A stretch of DNA of 63,075 nucleotides from Metasolibacillus sp. (GCF_025291715.1 NZ_JAMBIZ010000020.1:1-63075), one strand, 5' to 3'; numbered from the stretch's first letter, positions 35,624-44,318 are shown. Numbers and translations are program-made. Notes: generated by a model from the sequence alone, not told the origin.

Positions 35624-36313
35624 TTACTGAGAAAAACTACCGTTTGGATGACTTATAGCTCGATTGAATACACTTGTTGTTGCGCCACCATCATTCACGA
35701 TTGCTGAAATTTCGAATTTTGCATCTTTTTGGAAATGGGGTACAGATTTTACGCTTGTTACTACTATTAGACCATGTTTAACTTTTAATTCAGAAAAATA
35801 TGTACTATGTTGTAGCACATAAGCATTAGCGTTTGGTAAAATAGAGTAACCTCGTAGAAACCCGGCAATTTGATCAAGTGTTGTCAAAGGAAGAACATTT
35901 CGAACATGAGCTGCTGTTTCAAAGTTAAAGCTTGTACGTGAATAATTGGTAAAGCCAACTGAACCTATTCCAGCAGATGCTGAGCTAAAATAATTTACTT
36001 TATCAAATTCTTCTTGTTTTACAAATCCGATATCGTTTAAATCTAATTCTTCTAAAATTTCTTGTATATCTACCTCTTCATGTGGGTTTTCATTTGTTTT
36101 TTCATCTACCATCTGAGCTATTTGATTAAATTCATATTCTGTAGCAGGTCTAAAATTTTTGTCGGATTGATAGAATGGATTTTCAGAAAGTAATGTATCA
36201 ATCTCATCTTTGGACAATTCCCGCATTGAAGCTTCTGTGGAAATACTTGTGGAAATAAAAATAAATAAAATTAACGCTGTAAAAAACACTGAAAACCATC
36301 TTAATTGTTTCAT
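35624..36313 (-). CDS. Secreted protein of unknown function
   Basis: 229 residues with a Sec signal peptide (MKQLRWFSVFFTALILFIFI, likely cleavage near STEAS). Directly after the signal comes MRELSKDEIDTLLSENPFYQ, then an acidic linker (about 60-105) and a C-terminal region with FETAAHVRNVLPLTTLDQIA and ISAIVNDGGATTSVFNRAIS. No family recognised. RBS GAGGAGG. It lies 73 bases upstream of the small membrane gene that shares the LSxDEIxxLL motif; the two may form an operon. Confidence 0.75.
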   Translation of the reverse strand: MKQLRWFSVFFTALILFIFISTSISTEASMRELSKDEIDTLLSENPFYQSDKNFRPATEYEFNQIAQMVDEKTNENPHEEVDIQEILEELDLNDIGFVKQEEFDKVNYFSSASAGIGSVGFTNYSRTSFNFETAAHVRNVLPLTTLDQIAGFLRGYSILPNANAYVLQHSTYFSELKVKHGLIVVTSVKSVPHFQKDAKFEISAIVNDGGATTSVFNRAISHPNGSFSQ

Positions 36314-36777
36314 AAAATTCCTCCTCGTGTATGCCTTGGCAAATTAATAGCCGTACTTAATGATTCCTTTTGCGTAAGTGAGCTTGCCTAGTCAAATTGT
36401 GAAAATCATTCCTAAAAATAGAATTACATATCTTGCTTTTTATCCATTTTATAAGCTTGTATTTCATTATTTGTATACTGCAAAACACACATCAGTTGGT
36501 TTTATTACATAAAAACTAATTTTCGCAAATCTACCTTTTAAGTAAATATTATGTAATCCCTAGGTTATTTATAAAGTAACATGTATGCTTTATTTTCTCA
36601 ATACTAATATTCCGCCATTTTTTGTCGCTAACCGCCAATATTCCGCCAAAATGTAGAAAATCAAAAAATATAGCTACACTTTTTAATTCATTTCATTTAA
36701 AGAAATTTAATGATATTTTATTAGGTAACTAACGAATAAGTGTATAATAAAGAAATACCAAAACAAAGGATGACGAT
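36314..36777. other. AT-rich non-coding gap with a short direct repeat
   Basis: No gene found. AATATTCCGCCA occurs at about 36607-36618 and again at about 36633-36644. A GGCAA...TTGCC pairing is visible on the minus strand upstream of the secreted-protein gene. Confidence 0.5.
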
Positions 36778-37962
36778 ATGCTAACATTATTGATAAAAGA
36801 CAACTACGTAAAAGAATTGCAAAATGGCTATCCATTAATTTTAAAAGATGCGACAGAAAATGAGGATACTGCAATTGAAGAGGGGACGCTTGTACAATTA
36901 ATAGACAAGCAAGGGCAATACATCGCAACAGGCTATTATGGCGTGCAAAATAAAGGCATTGGCTGGGTACTCACACGCAAGGAAAATGAACAGATTGATG
37001 CGGCATTTTTTGCGAAGAAAATTCATGATGCTGTCACGCGCCGAGAAAGCTTTTTTGATGCGGAGGATACGACAGCTTTTCGCGTCTTCAATGGCGAAGG
37101 AGATGGCGTTGGTGGCTTAACGATTGACTTTTTTAACGGCTTTTATATGGTGAGCTGGTATAGTGAAGGTATTTATGCATTCCGAGAAGCTATTTATACA
37201 GCACTTGCAGAAGTAGTCAATGCCCGTGGCGTTTATGAGAAGAAGCGTTTTCATACGAATGGTCAGTATGTAGAGCAGGATGACTATGTGTCAGGCGAAA
37301 AGGGCGAGTTTCCAATTATTGTGCAAGAGAACGGCATGAATTATGCGGTTGACTTGAACGATGGAGCGATGACAGGTATTTTCCTTGATCAGCGTAATGT
37401 GCGTAAGGCATTGCGTGATTCGTATGCGGCAGGGAAAACGGTGCTCAATACTTTTTCATACACAGGGGCATTTTCGGTTGCGGCAGCACTTGGTGGTGCA
37501 GTGAAAACGACAAGTGTCGATTTAGCAAAGCGTAGTTTAGCAAAAACGATTGAGCAGTTTAGCGTCAACGCTATTGATTATGAAGCACAGGATATTAAGG
37601 TGATGAATGTCTTCGATTACTTTAGCTATGCAGCACGCCATCAATTAACGTTCGATGTTGTTGTACTTGATCCACCAAGCTTTGCGCGCACGAAAAAAAT
37701 GACATTTAGCACAGCAAAGGATTATCCAAAACTACTAAAAGATGCACTGGCAATTACGGCGGAAAACGGCGTTATCATTGCCTCAACAAATAATGCGAGC
37801 TTCAATATGAAAAAATTTAAAACCTTCATTGATAAGGCATTTAAAGATGCGAAAAAGCGCTATAAAATTTTAGAGCAGCATCAACTGCCAGAGGACTTCC
37901 AAGTTCCACATAATTACCCAGAATTCAATTATTTAAAGGTTGTCTTTATCCAAGTACTATAA
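36778..37962 (+). CDS. Class I rRNA large-subunit methyltransferase (RlmI-like)
   Basis: SAM-dependent methyltransferase of 394 residues. The N-terminal PUA-type domain (about 1-70) contains LIDKQGQYIATGYYG; the linker domain follows; the catalytic domain starts with DGAMTGIFLDQRNVRKAL and has motif I NTFSYTGAFSVAAALGGA and motif IV VVLDPPSFAR. The layout is that of RlmI (m5C1962 of 23S rRNA) and B. subtilis YwbD. The exact target base is inferred from the family. Confidence 0.88.
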   Translation: MLTLLIKDNYVKELQNGYPLILKDATENEDTAIEEGTLVQLIDKQGQYIATGYYGVQNKGIGWVLTRKENEQIDAAFFAKKIHDAVTRRESFFDAEDTTAFRVFNGEGDGVGGLTIDFFNGFYMVSWYSEGIYAFREAIYTALAEVVNARGVYEKKRFHTNGQYVEQDDYVSGEKGEFPIIVQENGMNYAVDLNDGAMTGIFLDQRNVRKALRDSYAAGKTVLNTFSYTGAFSVAAALGGAVKTTSVDLAKRSLAKTIEQFSVNAIDYEAQDIKVMNVFDYFSYAARHQLTFDVVVLDPPSFARTKKMTFSTAKDYPKLLKDALAITAENGVIIASTNNASFNMKKFKTFIDKAFKDAKKRYKILEQHQLPEDFQVPHNYPEFNYLKVVFIQVL

Positions 37963-37975
37963 GGAGGCAAAAGCC

Positions 37976-38164
37976 ATGAAATATAATAAAAATACAATGC
38001 TCAAGCTAATTAATGAGCATCGTGAGCTTCATGATGAGCTAAAGGCCATCAAAAAAGAGATGGGCTTAGATAAAACGGCTGCTGTTAAAGCGCTTTACCA
38101 TTCTGCTGTAGCAGATGGTGGACGCTTTATGCAGGATTATCAGGATTTAGAAAGAATAAGATAA
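37976..38164 (+). CDS. Small hypothetical protein
   Basis: 62 residues, highly charged, predicted helical (MLKLINEHRELHDELKAIKK then MGLDKTAAVKAL). No family recognised. ATG 37976 follows AAGGAGG (37962-37968) that overlaps the stop of the methyltransferase gene, so it is co-transcribed with it; a terminator follows directly. Confidence 0.75.
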   Translation: MKYNKNTMLKLINEHRELHDELKAIKKEMGLDKTAAVKALYHSAVADGGRFMQDYQDLERIR

Positions 38165-38171
38165 ATGAGCA

Positions 38172-38199
38172 AGCTGGCTGTTAAGGCCAGCTATTTTTT
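38172..38199 (+). terminator. Terminator after the small ORF
   Basis: AGCTGGC/GCCAGCT stem (38172-38178 with 38186-38192) and six Ts. Confidence 0.85.
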
Positions 38200-38216
38200 G
38201 TAAAGAGGCGATAATC

Positions 38217-39008
38217 ATGTGTCCAATAAAAATCGAAGAAATACCATATGAAATTCAAGCATATTTACAAAATATAAATTCTATGAAATTTCCAAGACAG
38301 GGTCACGCTTCTAACGTAGCTATCATTGAAAATAATCAAGGGCTGCATGTATTAAAAAGAGCAAAAGGTCAATTCTCTTCATGGTTAATGAAAGAAGTAG
38401 CTATAATCAATTGTTTAACAAGCAAAACGAATTTACCTATTCCACAAGTGAAGCTTGCGATTGAGCAAAAAGCTAGCAATGAATCATGGGCTCTTATTGA
38501 ATTTTTACAAGGAGAAACGATTAGAAGTGCTTTAGCTAATGAACGAAAGCAAGAAAAACGACAACAAATAATCTTTAATTTCGGGCAAATATTGCAGCGC
38601 ATTCATTCAACACCTTGTCCTAATGAGTTGAGGGGCGAGCAGCCTTGGCTCAAGCAAATGTTAAAGCAAGCACGCTATAATTTTAATAATAATCAAGCAG
38701 ATGGAACGCAAGAATTGCTGGAAAAAATTCAAGCAACTCAACCTTCATATGTTAAACAAACGCTTATTCATGGCGATTTCACAATTGATAACATTCTAGT
38801 TGAGAATGGTATTATTACAGGTATAATCGACTGGAGTGGAGGCGCGTTTGGAGATCCAAGATACGATTTGTCGCTAGCTATTCGTCCGAAACCAAATGCT
38901 TTTGACAATGACATGGACAAGCAAATCTTCTTTGAGGGATATGGGGAAAGGGGAATGGATGATGATATATACCATTATTTTGCGAAGGGCTTATATGAAT
39001 TTTTCTAA
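38217..39008 (+). CDS. APH-family phosphotransferase
   Basis: Aminoglycoside/choline-kinase-like protein of 263 residues. The catalytic loop is LIHGDFTIDNILVENG, and the metal-binding Asp lies in GIIDWSGGAFGDPRYDL. The N-lobe is short. Such proteins phosphorylate antibiotics, homoserine, choline or sugars; nothing here shows which, so a resistance role should not be assumed. RBS AGAGGCG; ATG 38217. Confidence 0.83.
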   Translation: MCPIKIEEIPYEIQAYLQNINSMKFPRQGHASNVAIIENNQGLHVLKRAKGQFSSWLMKEVAIINCLTSKTNLPIPQVKLAIEQKASNESWALIEFLQGETIRSALANERKQEKRQQIIFNFGQILQRIHSTPCPNELRGEQPWLKQMLKQARYNFNNNQADGTQELLEKIQATQPSYVKQTLIHGDFTIDNILVENGIITGIIDWSGGAFGDPRYDLSLAIRPKPNAFDNDMDKQIFFEGYGERGMDDDIYHYFAKGLYEFF

Positions 39009-39112
39009 TAAAACCTCTTGCAATCAAATTGTAACAATTGTCCGAAAGGTTGATATTATCAGTATTGTATTGCATTTTTCTCACATTTTTCAAAAAAACC
39101 TGCCTCATGTAA

Positions 39113-39141
39113 TTGACAAATAAAACGTCCATTGTTAAACT
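39113..39141 (+). promoter_or_regulatory. Promoter of the polyamine operon leader
   Basis: TTGACA (39113-39118), a 17-base spacer and TAAACT (39136-39141). Transcription from here would give a leader of about 465 nt before speA. Confidence 0.72.
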
Positions 39142-39148
39142 GAACGAG

Positions 39149-39527
39149 TTGTTAAATTGGAAAGCCAATATTCATGAAGGAGTCTTTCCAGCAAATACTT
39201 TTTGACCACTTTCGGTAAGCTTCATTTGCTGAGGAAAGTTAAGGCCATACGGACAGCCGGGTCAACTGCCGACTGGCAACGTCAAGTTGCTTTATTGATT
39301 GAGTTAGAAGCTCAAATTTTATAAGTTGGTTACTTTACAACCAGTGTAGAAATGCACATCAACTTGTGAAACGGTCAATAAGAGTGGTAAAAGTAATGAT
39401 TTGCTATATAGACTCTAAAAAAACCTATTCGGTTATGTATGAATATTGAAAAAGAACTCCTCCTAGCAGCGCTACGGGTCTATTTGTGCCCGCTGTAAAT
39501 GGAATTTTTTTCATAACGATACATACA
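39149..39527 (+). ncRNA. Long structured leader RNA of the polyamine operon
   Basis: No protein frame, but dense complementarity. Domain 1: TGGAAAG/CTTTCCA (39158-39164, 39184-39190), AGCAAAT/ATTTGCT (39190-39196, 39224-39230), helix CAAGTTG/CAACTTG (39283-39289, 39360-39366) enclosing three hairpins (TTGAG/CTCAA, TGGTT/AACCA and GTGTA-GAAA-TGCAC), and a possible long-range CTTTT..CCACT/AGTGGTAAAAG pairing (39198-39210 with 39383-39393). Domain 2: TATGTAT/ATACATA (39434-39440, 39519-39525) with GAAAAA/TTTTTC enclosing a CAGC..GGG/CCC..GCTG hairpin. It matches no riboswitch class that I know. Confidence 0.6.
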
Positions 39528-39568
39528 AAAGCAAGTGATGGTGCGTATACCATTCACTTGCTTTTTTT
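39528..39568 (+). terminator. Intrinsic terminator in the speA leader
   Basis: Strong stem AAAGCAAGTGA-TGG/CCA-TTCACTTGCTTT (39528-39541 with 39550-39564) and a run of Ts, 46 bases before the speA start. A terminator in this position implies attenuation control, or the end of a separate small RNA. Confidence 0.85.
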
Positions 39569-39614
39569 GCGTGAATGGGGATAAGCACTAAGTTTCAGTA
39601 AAGAGGTGAGAGAG

Positions 39615-41075
39615 ATGAGTACGCGATTGTCACAACATAATGCGCCAATCTATGAAGCGTTACAGCAATTTAAAAGTCAGCGCATTGTGCCATTTGATGT
39701 ACCAGGACATAAACGAGGACGCGGCAATCCTGAGTTGACAGCATTTTTAGGCGAGCAATGTGTGGGCATTGATGTCAATTCGATGAAGCCGCTCGATAAT
39801 CTATGTCACCCTGTGTCAGTCATTAAAGATGCGGAGGAGCTAGCTGCAGAAGCATTTGGTGCAGCCAATGCCTTTTTTATGGTGAACGGTACAACCTCAG
39901 CGGTACAATCAATGGTGTTAACTGCATGTAAGCGTGGAGAAAAAATTATTTTACCACGCAATGTGCATCGCAGTGTCATTAATGCACTCGTTGTTTGTGG
40001 AGCAGAGCCTGTTTATGTAAATCCAGATATGGATTATCAGCTTGGTATTTCACTTGGCATGAAAATTTCACAGGTGGAAAAAGCGATTAAGGAAAATCCT
40101 GATGCGAAGGCGATTTTAGTGAATAATCCAACGTATTATGGCATTTGCTCGGATTTACAAGGCATCGTTAACTTAGCACATGAGCATGGTATGCTTGTAC
40201 TTGTCGATGAAGCGCACGGCACACACTTTTATTTTGGTGAAAATATGCCGATTACAGCGATGGCGGCAGGTGCGGATATGGCGGCTGTTAGCATGCACAA
40301 ATCAGGTGGAAGCTTGACGCAAAGCTCATTTTTATTAATGGGGCCTGCGATTAACGCTGGCTATGCTCGCCAAATTGTTAACTTAACGCAAACGACAAGC
40401 GGTTCGTATTTATTATTATCTAGTTTAGATTTATCCCGTCGTAATTTAGCGTTAAATGGCAAAGGCATTTTCGAGCATGTCGTGCAGCTATCGCAATATG
40501 CGCGCGATGAAATTAATAAAATTGGTGACTACTATGCCTACTCCAGTGAGCTGATTAATGGTGATAGCATTTATGATTTTGATGCAACAAAGCTGTCGGT
40601 GCACACATTGGATATTGGCTTAGCTGGGATTGAAGTGTATGACATTTTGCGTGACGAATATGATATTCAAATCGAGTTTGGGGATATTGGCAATATTTTA
40701 GCCTACGTTTCTGTCGGTGATCGTAAGCGTGATGTCGAGCGTTTAGTGAGTGCATTAGCAGAAATCCGCCGCCGTTATAAAACGGATAAAGCGGGGTTAA
40801 TTACACAAGAATATATCGACCCACAAGTGATGACAACACCACAATATGCATTTTATGCAGAGAAGGAATTGCTGCCACTACGTGAAACGATTGGTCGCGT
40901 TTGTAGCGAGTTTGTTATGTGTTACCCGCCAGGCATTCCGATTTTGGCACCAGGTGAAAAAATTACCCAGGAAATTGTCGAATATATTGAATATGCAAAA
41001 GAAAAGGACTGCACAATTATCGGTCCTGAAGATGTGGAAATTGCACGACTCAACGTATTAACGGAGGTGCTGTGA
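39615..41075 (+). CDS. speA: Orn/Lys/Arg decarboxylase, arginine-decarboxylase type
   Basis: PLP-dependent fold-I decarboxylase of 486 residues, the same class and size as B. subtilis SpeA (arginine to agmatine). VPGHKRGRG is at the N terminus, DVNSMKPLDNL follows, VDEAHGTHFYF is the PLP-ring Asp/His region, and the Schiff-base Lys229 is in VSMHKSGGSLTQSS. ATG 39615 follows AGAGGTG; a GTG at 39606 sits on that site. First gene of a four-gene operon (1-base gap to speE). Arginine specificity is inferred from similarity; lysine or ornithine use is possible. Confidence 0.9.
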   Translation: MSTRLSQHNAPIYEALQQFKSQRIVPFDVPGHKRGRGNPELTAFLGEQCVGIDVNSMKPLDNLCHPVSVIKDAEELAAEAFGAANAFFMVNGTTSAVQSMVLTACKRGEKIILPRNVHRSVINALVVCGAEPVYVNPDMDYQLGISLGMKISQVEKAIKENPDAKAILVNNPTYYGICSDLQGIVNLAHEHGMLVLVDEAHGTHFYFGENMPITAMAAGADMAAVSMHKSGGSLTQSSFLLMGPAINAGYARQIVNLTQTTSGSYLLLSSLDLSRRNLALNGKGIFEHVVQLSQYARDEINKIGDYYAYSSELINGDSIYDFDATKLSVHTLDIGLAGIEVYDILRDEYDIQIEFGDIGNILAYVSVGDRKRDVERLVSALAEIRRRYKTDKAGLITQEYIDPQVMTTPQYAFYAEKELLPLRETIGRVCSEFVMCYPPGIPILAPGEKITQEIVEYIEYAKEKDCTIIGPEDVEIARLNVLTEVL

Positions 41076-41076
41076 A

Positions 41077-41943
41077 ATGGATTTATGGTTTAGCGAAAAT
41101 CATACACCGAATGTGCGGCTGTCGATTAACGTAGATAAACAGCTATATAGCGCACAAAGCGAATTCCAGCGAATCGATGTTTTTGAATCAAAGGAATTTG
41201 GACGCTTTCTCACATTAGATGGCTTTATGATGCTAACAGAGAAGGACGAATTTATTTACCATGAAATGATTACACATGTGCCAATGGCGGTGCACCCGAA
41301 TCCGAAAAAGGTATTAATTATCGGTGCAGGCGATGGTGGTGTTGTACGTGAGCTTGTGCAATATCAATCGGTTGAGCATATCGATTTAGTAGAAATTGAT
41401 GAAATGGTTATTGAGGCAGCGAAAACTTATTTGCCACAAACAGCAAGCAAGCTAGATGATCCGCGTGTCCATATTCATATTGAGGATGGCTTAAAATATG
41501 TACGTTTTTGTGAAAATGAATACGATATTATTATCGTTGATTCAACAGACCCATTTGGACCAGGCGAAGGGTTATTCACAAGAGAGTTTTATGGCAGCTG
41601 CTATAAAGCCTTAAAGGAAGACGGCATTATGGTTAATCAGCATGAGAGCCCGTTTTACGATGAGGATGTTGCTGCAATGCAGCGTGCACATCAGCGCATT
41701 ATCGAGTGCTTCCCAATTAGCCGCGTTTATCAAGCGCACATCCCAACATATCCGTCAGGGCATTGGCTTTTTGGCTTTGCCTCTAAAAAATATCATCCTG
41801 TGAAGGATATGAGTGCAAGTGTTTGGAAATCGAATAATATTCCAACAAAATATTATAATTCGAATTTGCATAAAGGTGCGTTCTATTTACCGAATTACGT
41901 ACAAAAACTACTAACAGAAGTTGAACATAAAGGAGACATGTAA
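41077..41943 (+). CDS. speE: Spermidine synthase (aminopropyltransferase)
   Basis: Aminopropyltransferase of 288 residues that moves the aminopropyl group of decarboxylated SAM to a diamine. The binding motif is IIGAGDGGVVRE, the catalytic Asp lies in IIVDSTDPFGPGEGLF, and MLTEKDEFIYHEMITHVP forms the gate region. It follows speA directly. No speD (SAM decarboxylase) or speB (agmatinase) is in the window. A SpeE next to the alternative dehydrogenase/decarboxylase pair is noteworthy: either it uses an unusual acceptor such as agmatine or the two routes run in parallel. Confidence 0.9.
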   Translation: MDLWFSENHTPNVRLSINVDKQLYSAQSEFQRIDVFESKEFGRFLTLDGFMMLTEKDEFIYHEMITHVPMAVHPNPKKVLIIGAGDGGVVRELVQYQSVEHIDLVEIDEMVIEAAKTYLPQTASKLDDPRVHIHIEDGLKYVRFCENEYDIIIVDSTDPFGPGEGLFTREFYGSCYKALKEDGIMVNQHESPFYDEDVAAMQRAHQRIIECFPISRVYQAHIPTYPSGHWLFGFASKKYHPVKDMSASVWKSNNIPTKYYNSNLHKGAFYLPNYVQKLLTEVEHKGDM

Positions 41944-41944
41944 A

Positions 41945-43144
41945 ATGGCAAAAGCATTAATTATCGGAGCAGGCGGCGTAGCGTCTGTAGCAGTTCATAA
42001 ATGTGTACAAAACAGCGAGGTATTTGAAGAAATTTGCATCGCAAGCCGTACAAAATCAAAATGTGATGACTTAAAAGCAAAATTAGATGGTCAAGGTACA
42101 AAAATTACAACAGCACAGGTTGATGCAGATAACGTAGAGGAGCTAATTGCGTTAATTAACGAAGTGAAGCCTGATATCGTGATGAACCTTGCATTACCAT
42201 ATCAAGACTTAACAATTATGGACGCATGTTTAGCAACAAAAACGCACTACATGGATACGGCAAACTATGAGCCAGAAGATACAGCAAAATTCGAATACAA
42301 ATGGCAGTGGGAATACCATGAGCGCTTTAAAGAAGCAGGCATTACAGCACTTTTAGGCTCAGGCTTCGACCCAGGTGTAACAGGTGTATTCACTGCACAT
42401 GCATTAAAGCATCATTTCGATGAAATCGAATATATCGACATTTTAGACTGCAACGGTGGCGACCATGGTTACCCATTCGCAACAAACTTCAACCCAGAAA
42501 TCAACATTCGTGAAGTATCAGCGAACGGTCGTTACTGGAAAGAGGGCGAATGGATTGAAACAAAGCCAATGGAAATTAAACGCGTCTACAACTTTGAAGA
42601 AGTTGGCGAAAAAGATATGTACTTGCTATACCATGAGGAGCTTGAGTCATTAGCGAAAAATGTGCCAGGCTTAAAGCAAATTCGCTTCTTCATGACATTC
42701 GGTCAAAGCTATTTAACACATTTACAATGCTTAGAAAATGTAGGGATGACTTCAATCGAGCCAATTATGTTTGAAGGCAAGGAAATTATTCCGCTACAAT
42801 TTTTAAAAGCGGTATTACCAGATCCAGCATCATTAGGACCACGCACTAAAGGGAAAACAAATATCGGCTGTATTTTCCGTGGTAAAAAAGATGGCGAAGA
42901 CAAAACATATTATGTTTACAATATTTGTGACCACGAAGCTTGCTACGCAGAGGTTGGTTCACAAGCGGTTTCTTACACAACAGGCGTACCTGCAATGATT
43001 GGTGCGATGCTAGTTGTCAATGGTGAGTGGAACAAGCCAGGCGTTTACAATGTAGAGGAATTCAACCCAGACCCATACATGGACGCATTAAACAAATGGG
43101 GCTTACCTTGGAAAGAAAGCTTCAATCCGGAGTTGGTTGACTAA
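41945..43144 (+). CDS. Carboxyspermidine-type dehydrogenase (saccharopine dehydrogenase family)
   Basis: NADPH-dependent reductive condensation enzyme of 399 residues. The Rossmann motif is ALIIGAGGVASVAVHKC, substrate-domain blocks are GSGFDPGVTGVFTAHALKHH and CNGGDHGYPFATNFNPEINI. Family members condense L-aspartate semialdehyde with putrescine (giving carboxyspermidine), diaminopropane, or in some bacteria agmatine. ATG 41945 follows AAAGGAGAC in the end of speE. The next gene overlaps its stop (TAATG). Confidence 0.88.
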   Translation: MAKALIIGAGGVASVAVHKCVQNSEVFEEICIASRTKSKCDDLKAKLDGQGTKITTAQVDADNVEELIALINEVKPDIVMNLALPYQDLTIMDACLATKTHYMDTANYEPEDTAKFEYKWQWEYHERFKEAGITALLGSGFDPGVTGVFTAHALKHHFDEIEYIDILDCNGGDHGYPFATNFNPEINIREVSANGRYWKEGEWIETKPMEIKRVYNFEEVGEKDMYLLYHEELESLAKNVPGLKQIRFFMTFGQSYLTHLQCLENVGMTSIEPIMFEGKEIIPLQFLKAVLPDPASLGPRTKGKTNIGCIFRGKKDGEDKTYYVYNICDHEACYAEVGSQAVSYTTGVPAMIGAMLVVNGEWNKPGVYNVEEFNPDPYMDALNKWGLPWKESFNPELVD

Positions 43145-44271
43145 TGAAATTCGAACAAGTACCAACACCGAGCTACGTTGTAGATGAAGTGTTGATTGAA
43201 AATAATTTAAAGATTTTACACGGTGTGATGGAACGCACAGGCTGTAAAATTATTTTGGCACAAAAAGCTTTCTCTATGTTTTCGTTGTATCCACTTATCG
43301 GCAAATATTTGAGTGGAACAGCGGCAAGCGGCTTGTATGAGGCGAAGCTTGGACGCGAGGAAATGGGTAAGGAAAATCACGTCTTTTCACCAGCATATCG
43401 TGAGGACGAAATCGATGAAATTATCGAGCTTTGCGACCATGTCGTCTTCAATTCCTTTGCACAGGTGGAGAAGTATGCTGACAAGGTACGAGCGGCAGGT
43501 AAAAGTGTTGGTTTGCGTATTAACCCTGAATGCTCGACACAGGAAGGGCAAGAAATTTATGACCCTTGTGCGCGTGGCTGTCGCTTTGGTGTGACATTAA
43601 AGCATTTTAAGCCAGAGCTTTTAGACAAAATCGATGGCATTCACTTCCACACTTTATGTGAGCAGGATTCAGACGCATTAGCAATTACGCTGGAAGCAGT
43701 GGAAGAGAAATTCGGTCAATGGCTGCCACAAATGAAATGGATTAATTTCGGTGGTGGGCATCATATTACACGCGATAGCTACAATATCGAGCTGCTGGAA
43801 TCTTGCATTACACGCATGCAAGAGAAGTATGGGCTTGAAGTGTATTTAGAGCCAGGTGAGGCGATTGCTTACAGAGCAGGCTTCTTAGTGACGACTGTTT
43901 TAGAAACGCTAGAAAACGGCATGGAGTTAGCAATTTTAGATACATCAGCCTCTTGCCATATGCCTGATGTACTAGAAATGCCATACCGTCCACCGCTTCA
44001 AAATTCGGGTGTTGTTGGCGAAAAGCCTTATGCTTATCGCTTAGGTGGACCTACTTGCTTAGCGGGTGATGTCATCGGTGATTACTCATTCGATCAGCCA
44101 TTAGCAGTAGGTGACCGTTTAGTATTTGAAGATATGGCGATTTACTCCATGGTTAAAAACAATACATTTAATGGCATGGCATTGCCTGCAATTGTTTTGC
44201 AGGATGCAAATGGTGACTGCCGCATTCAAAAACAATTTAGCTATGAGGACTTTAAAGGTCGACTTTCTTAA
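43144..44271 (+). CDS. nspC: Carboxynorspermidine/carboxyspermidine decarboxylase
   Basis: PLP-dependent, alanine-racemase-fold decarboxylase of 375 residues that removes the carboxyl group from the product of the dehydrogenase. The PLP Lys is in KIILAQKAFSM near the N terminus; GIHFHTLCEQ and NFGGGHHITRD bind the phosphate; GPTCLAGDVIGDY carries the conserved Cys of the second active-site face. Last gene of the operon, before a terminator. Confidence 0.92.
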   Translation: MKFEQVPTPSYVVDEVLIENNLKILHGVMERTGCKIILAQKAFSMFSLYPLIGKYLSGTAASGLYEAKLGREEMGKENHVFSPAYREDEIDEIIELCDHVVFNSFAQVEKYADKVRAAGKSVGLRINPECSTQEGQEIYDPCARGCRFGVTLKHFKPELLDKIDGIHFHTLCEQDSDALAITLEAVEEKFGQWLPQMKWINFGGGHHITRDSYNIELLESCITRMQEKYGLEVYLEPGEAIAYRAGFLVTTVLETLENGMELAILDTSASCHMPDVLEMPYRPPLQNSGVVGEKPYAYRLGGPTCLAGDVIGDYSFDQPLAVGDRLVFEDMAIYSMVKNNTFNGMALPAIVLQDANGDCRIQKQFSYEDFKGRLS

Positions 44272-44278
44272 TGTAAAG

Positions 44279-44318
44279 AACCCTGAAAATTTTTAATGCA
44301 AAATTTTCAGGGTTTTAT
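44279..44318 (+). terminator. Terminator of the polyamine operon
   Basis: 15-bp perfect stem AACCCTGAAAATTTT/AAAATTTTCAGGGTT (44279-44293 with 44300-44314) and T-rich tail. Confidence 0.87.

Noticed and set aside
38217-39008. Aminoglycoside resistance gene
   Set aside because: The APH fold is shared by many kinases of metabolism; no close feature of a known resistance enzyme is visible.
39149-39395. Identification of the speA leader as RNase P RNA, 6S RNA, SRP RNA or tmRNA
   Set aside because: A GAGGAAAGT word resembles a part of RNase P RNA, but the other universal segments are missing; no SRP tetraloop motif, tmRNA ends or 6S-like rod is seen.
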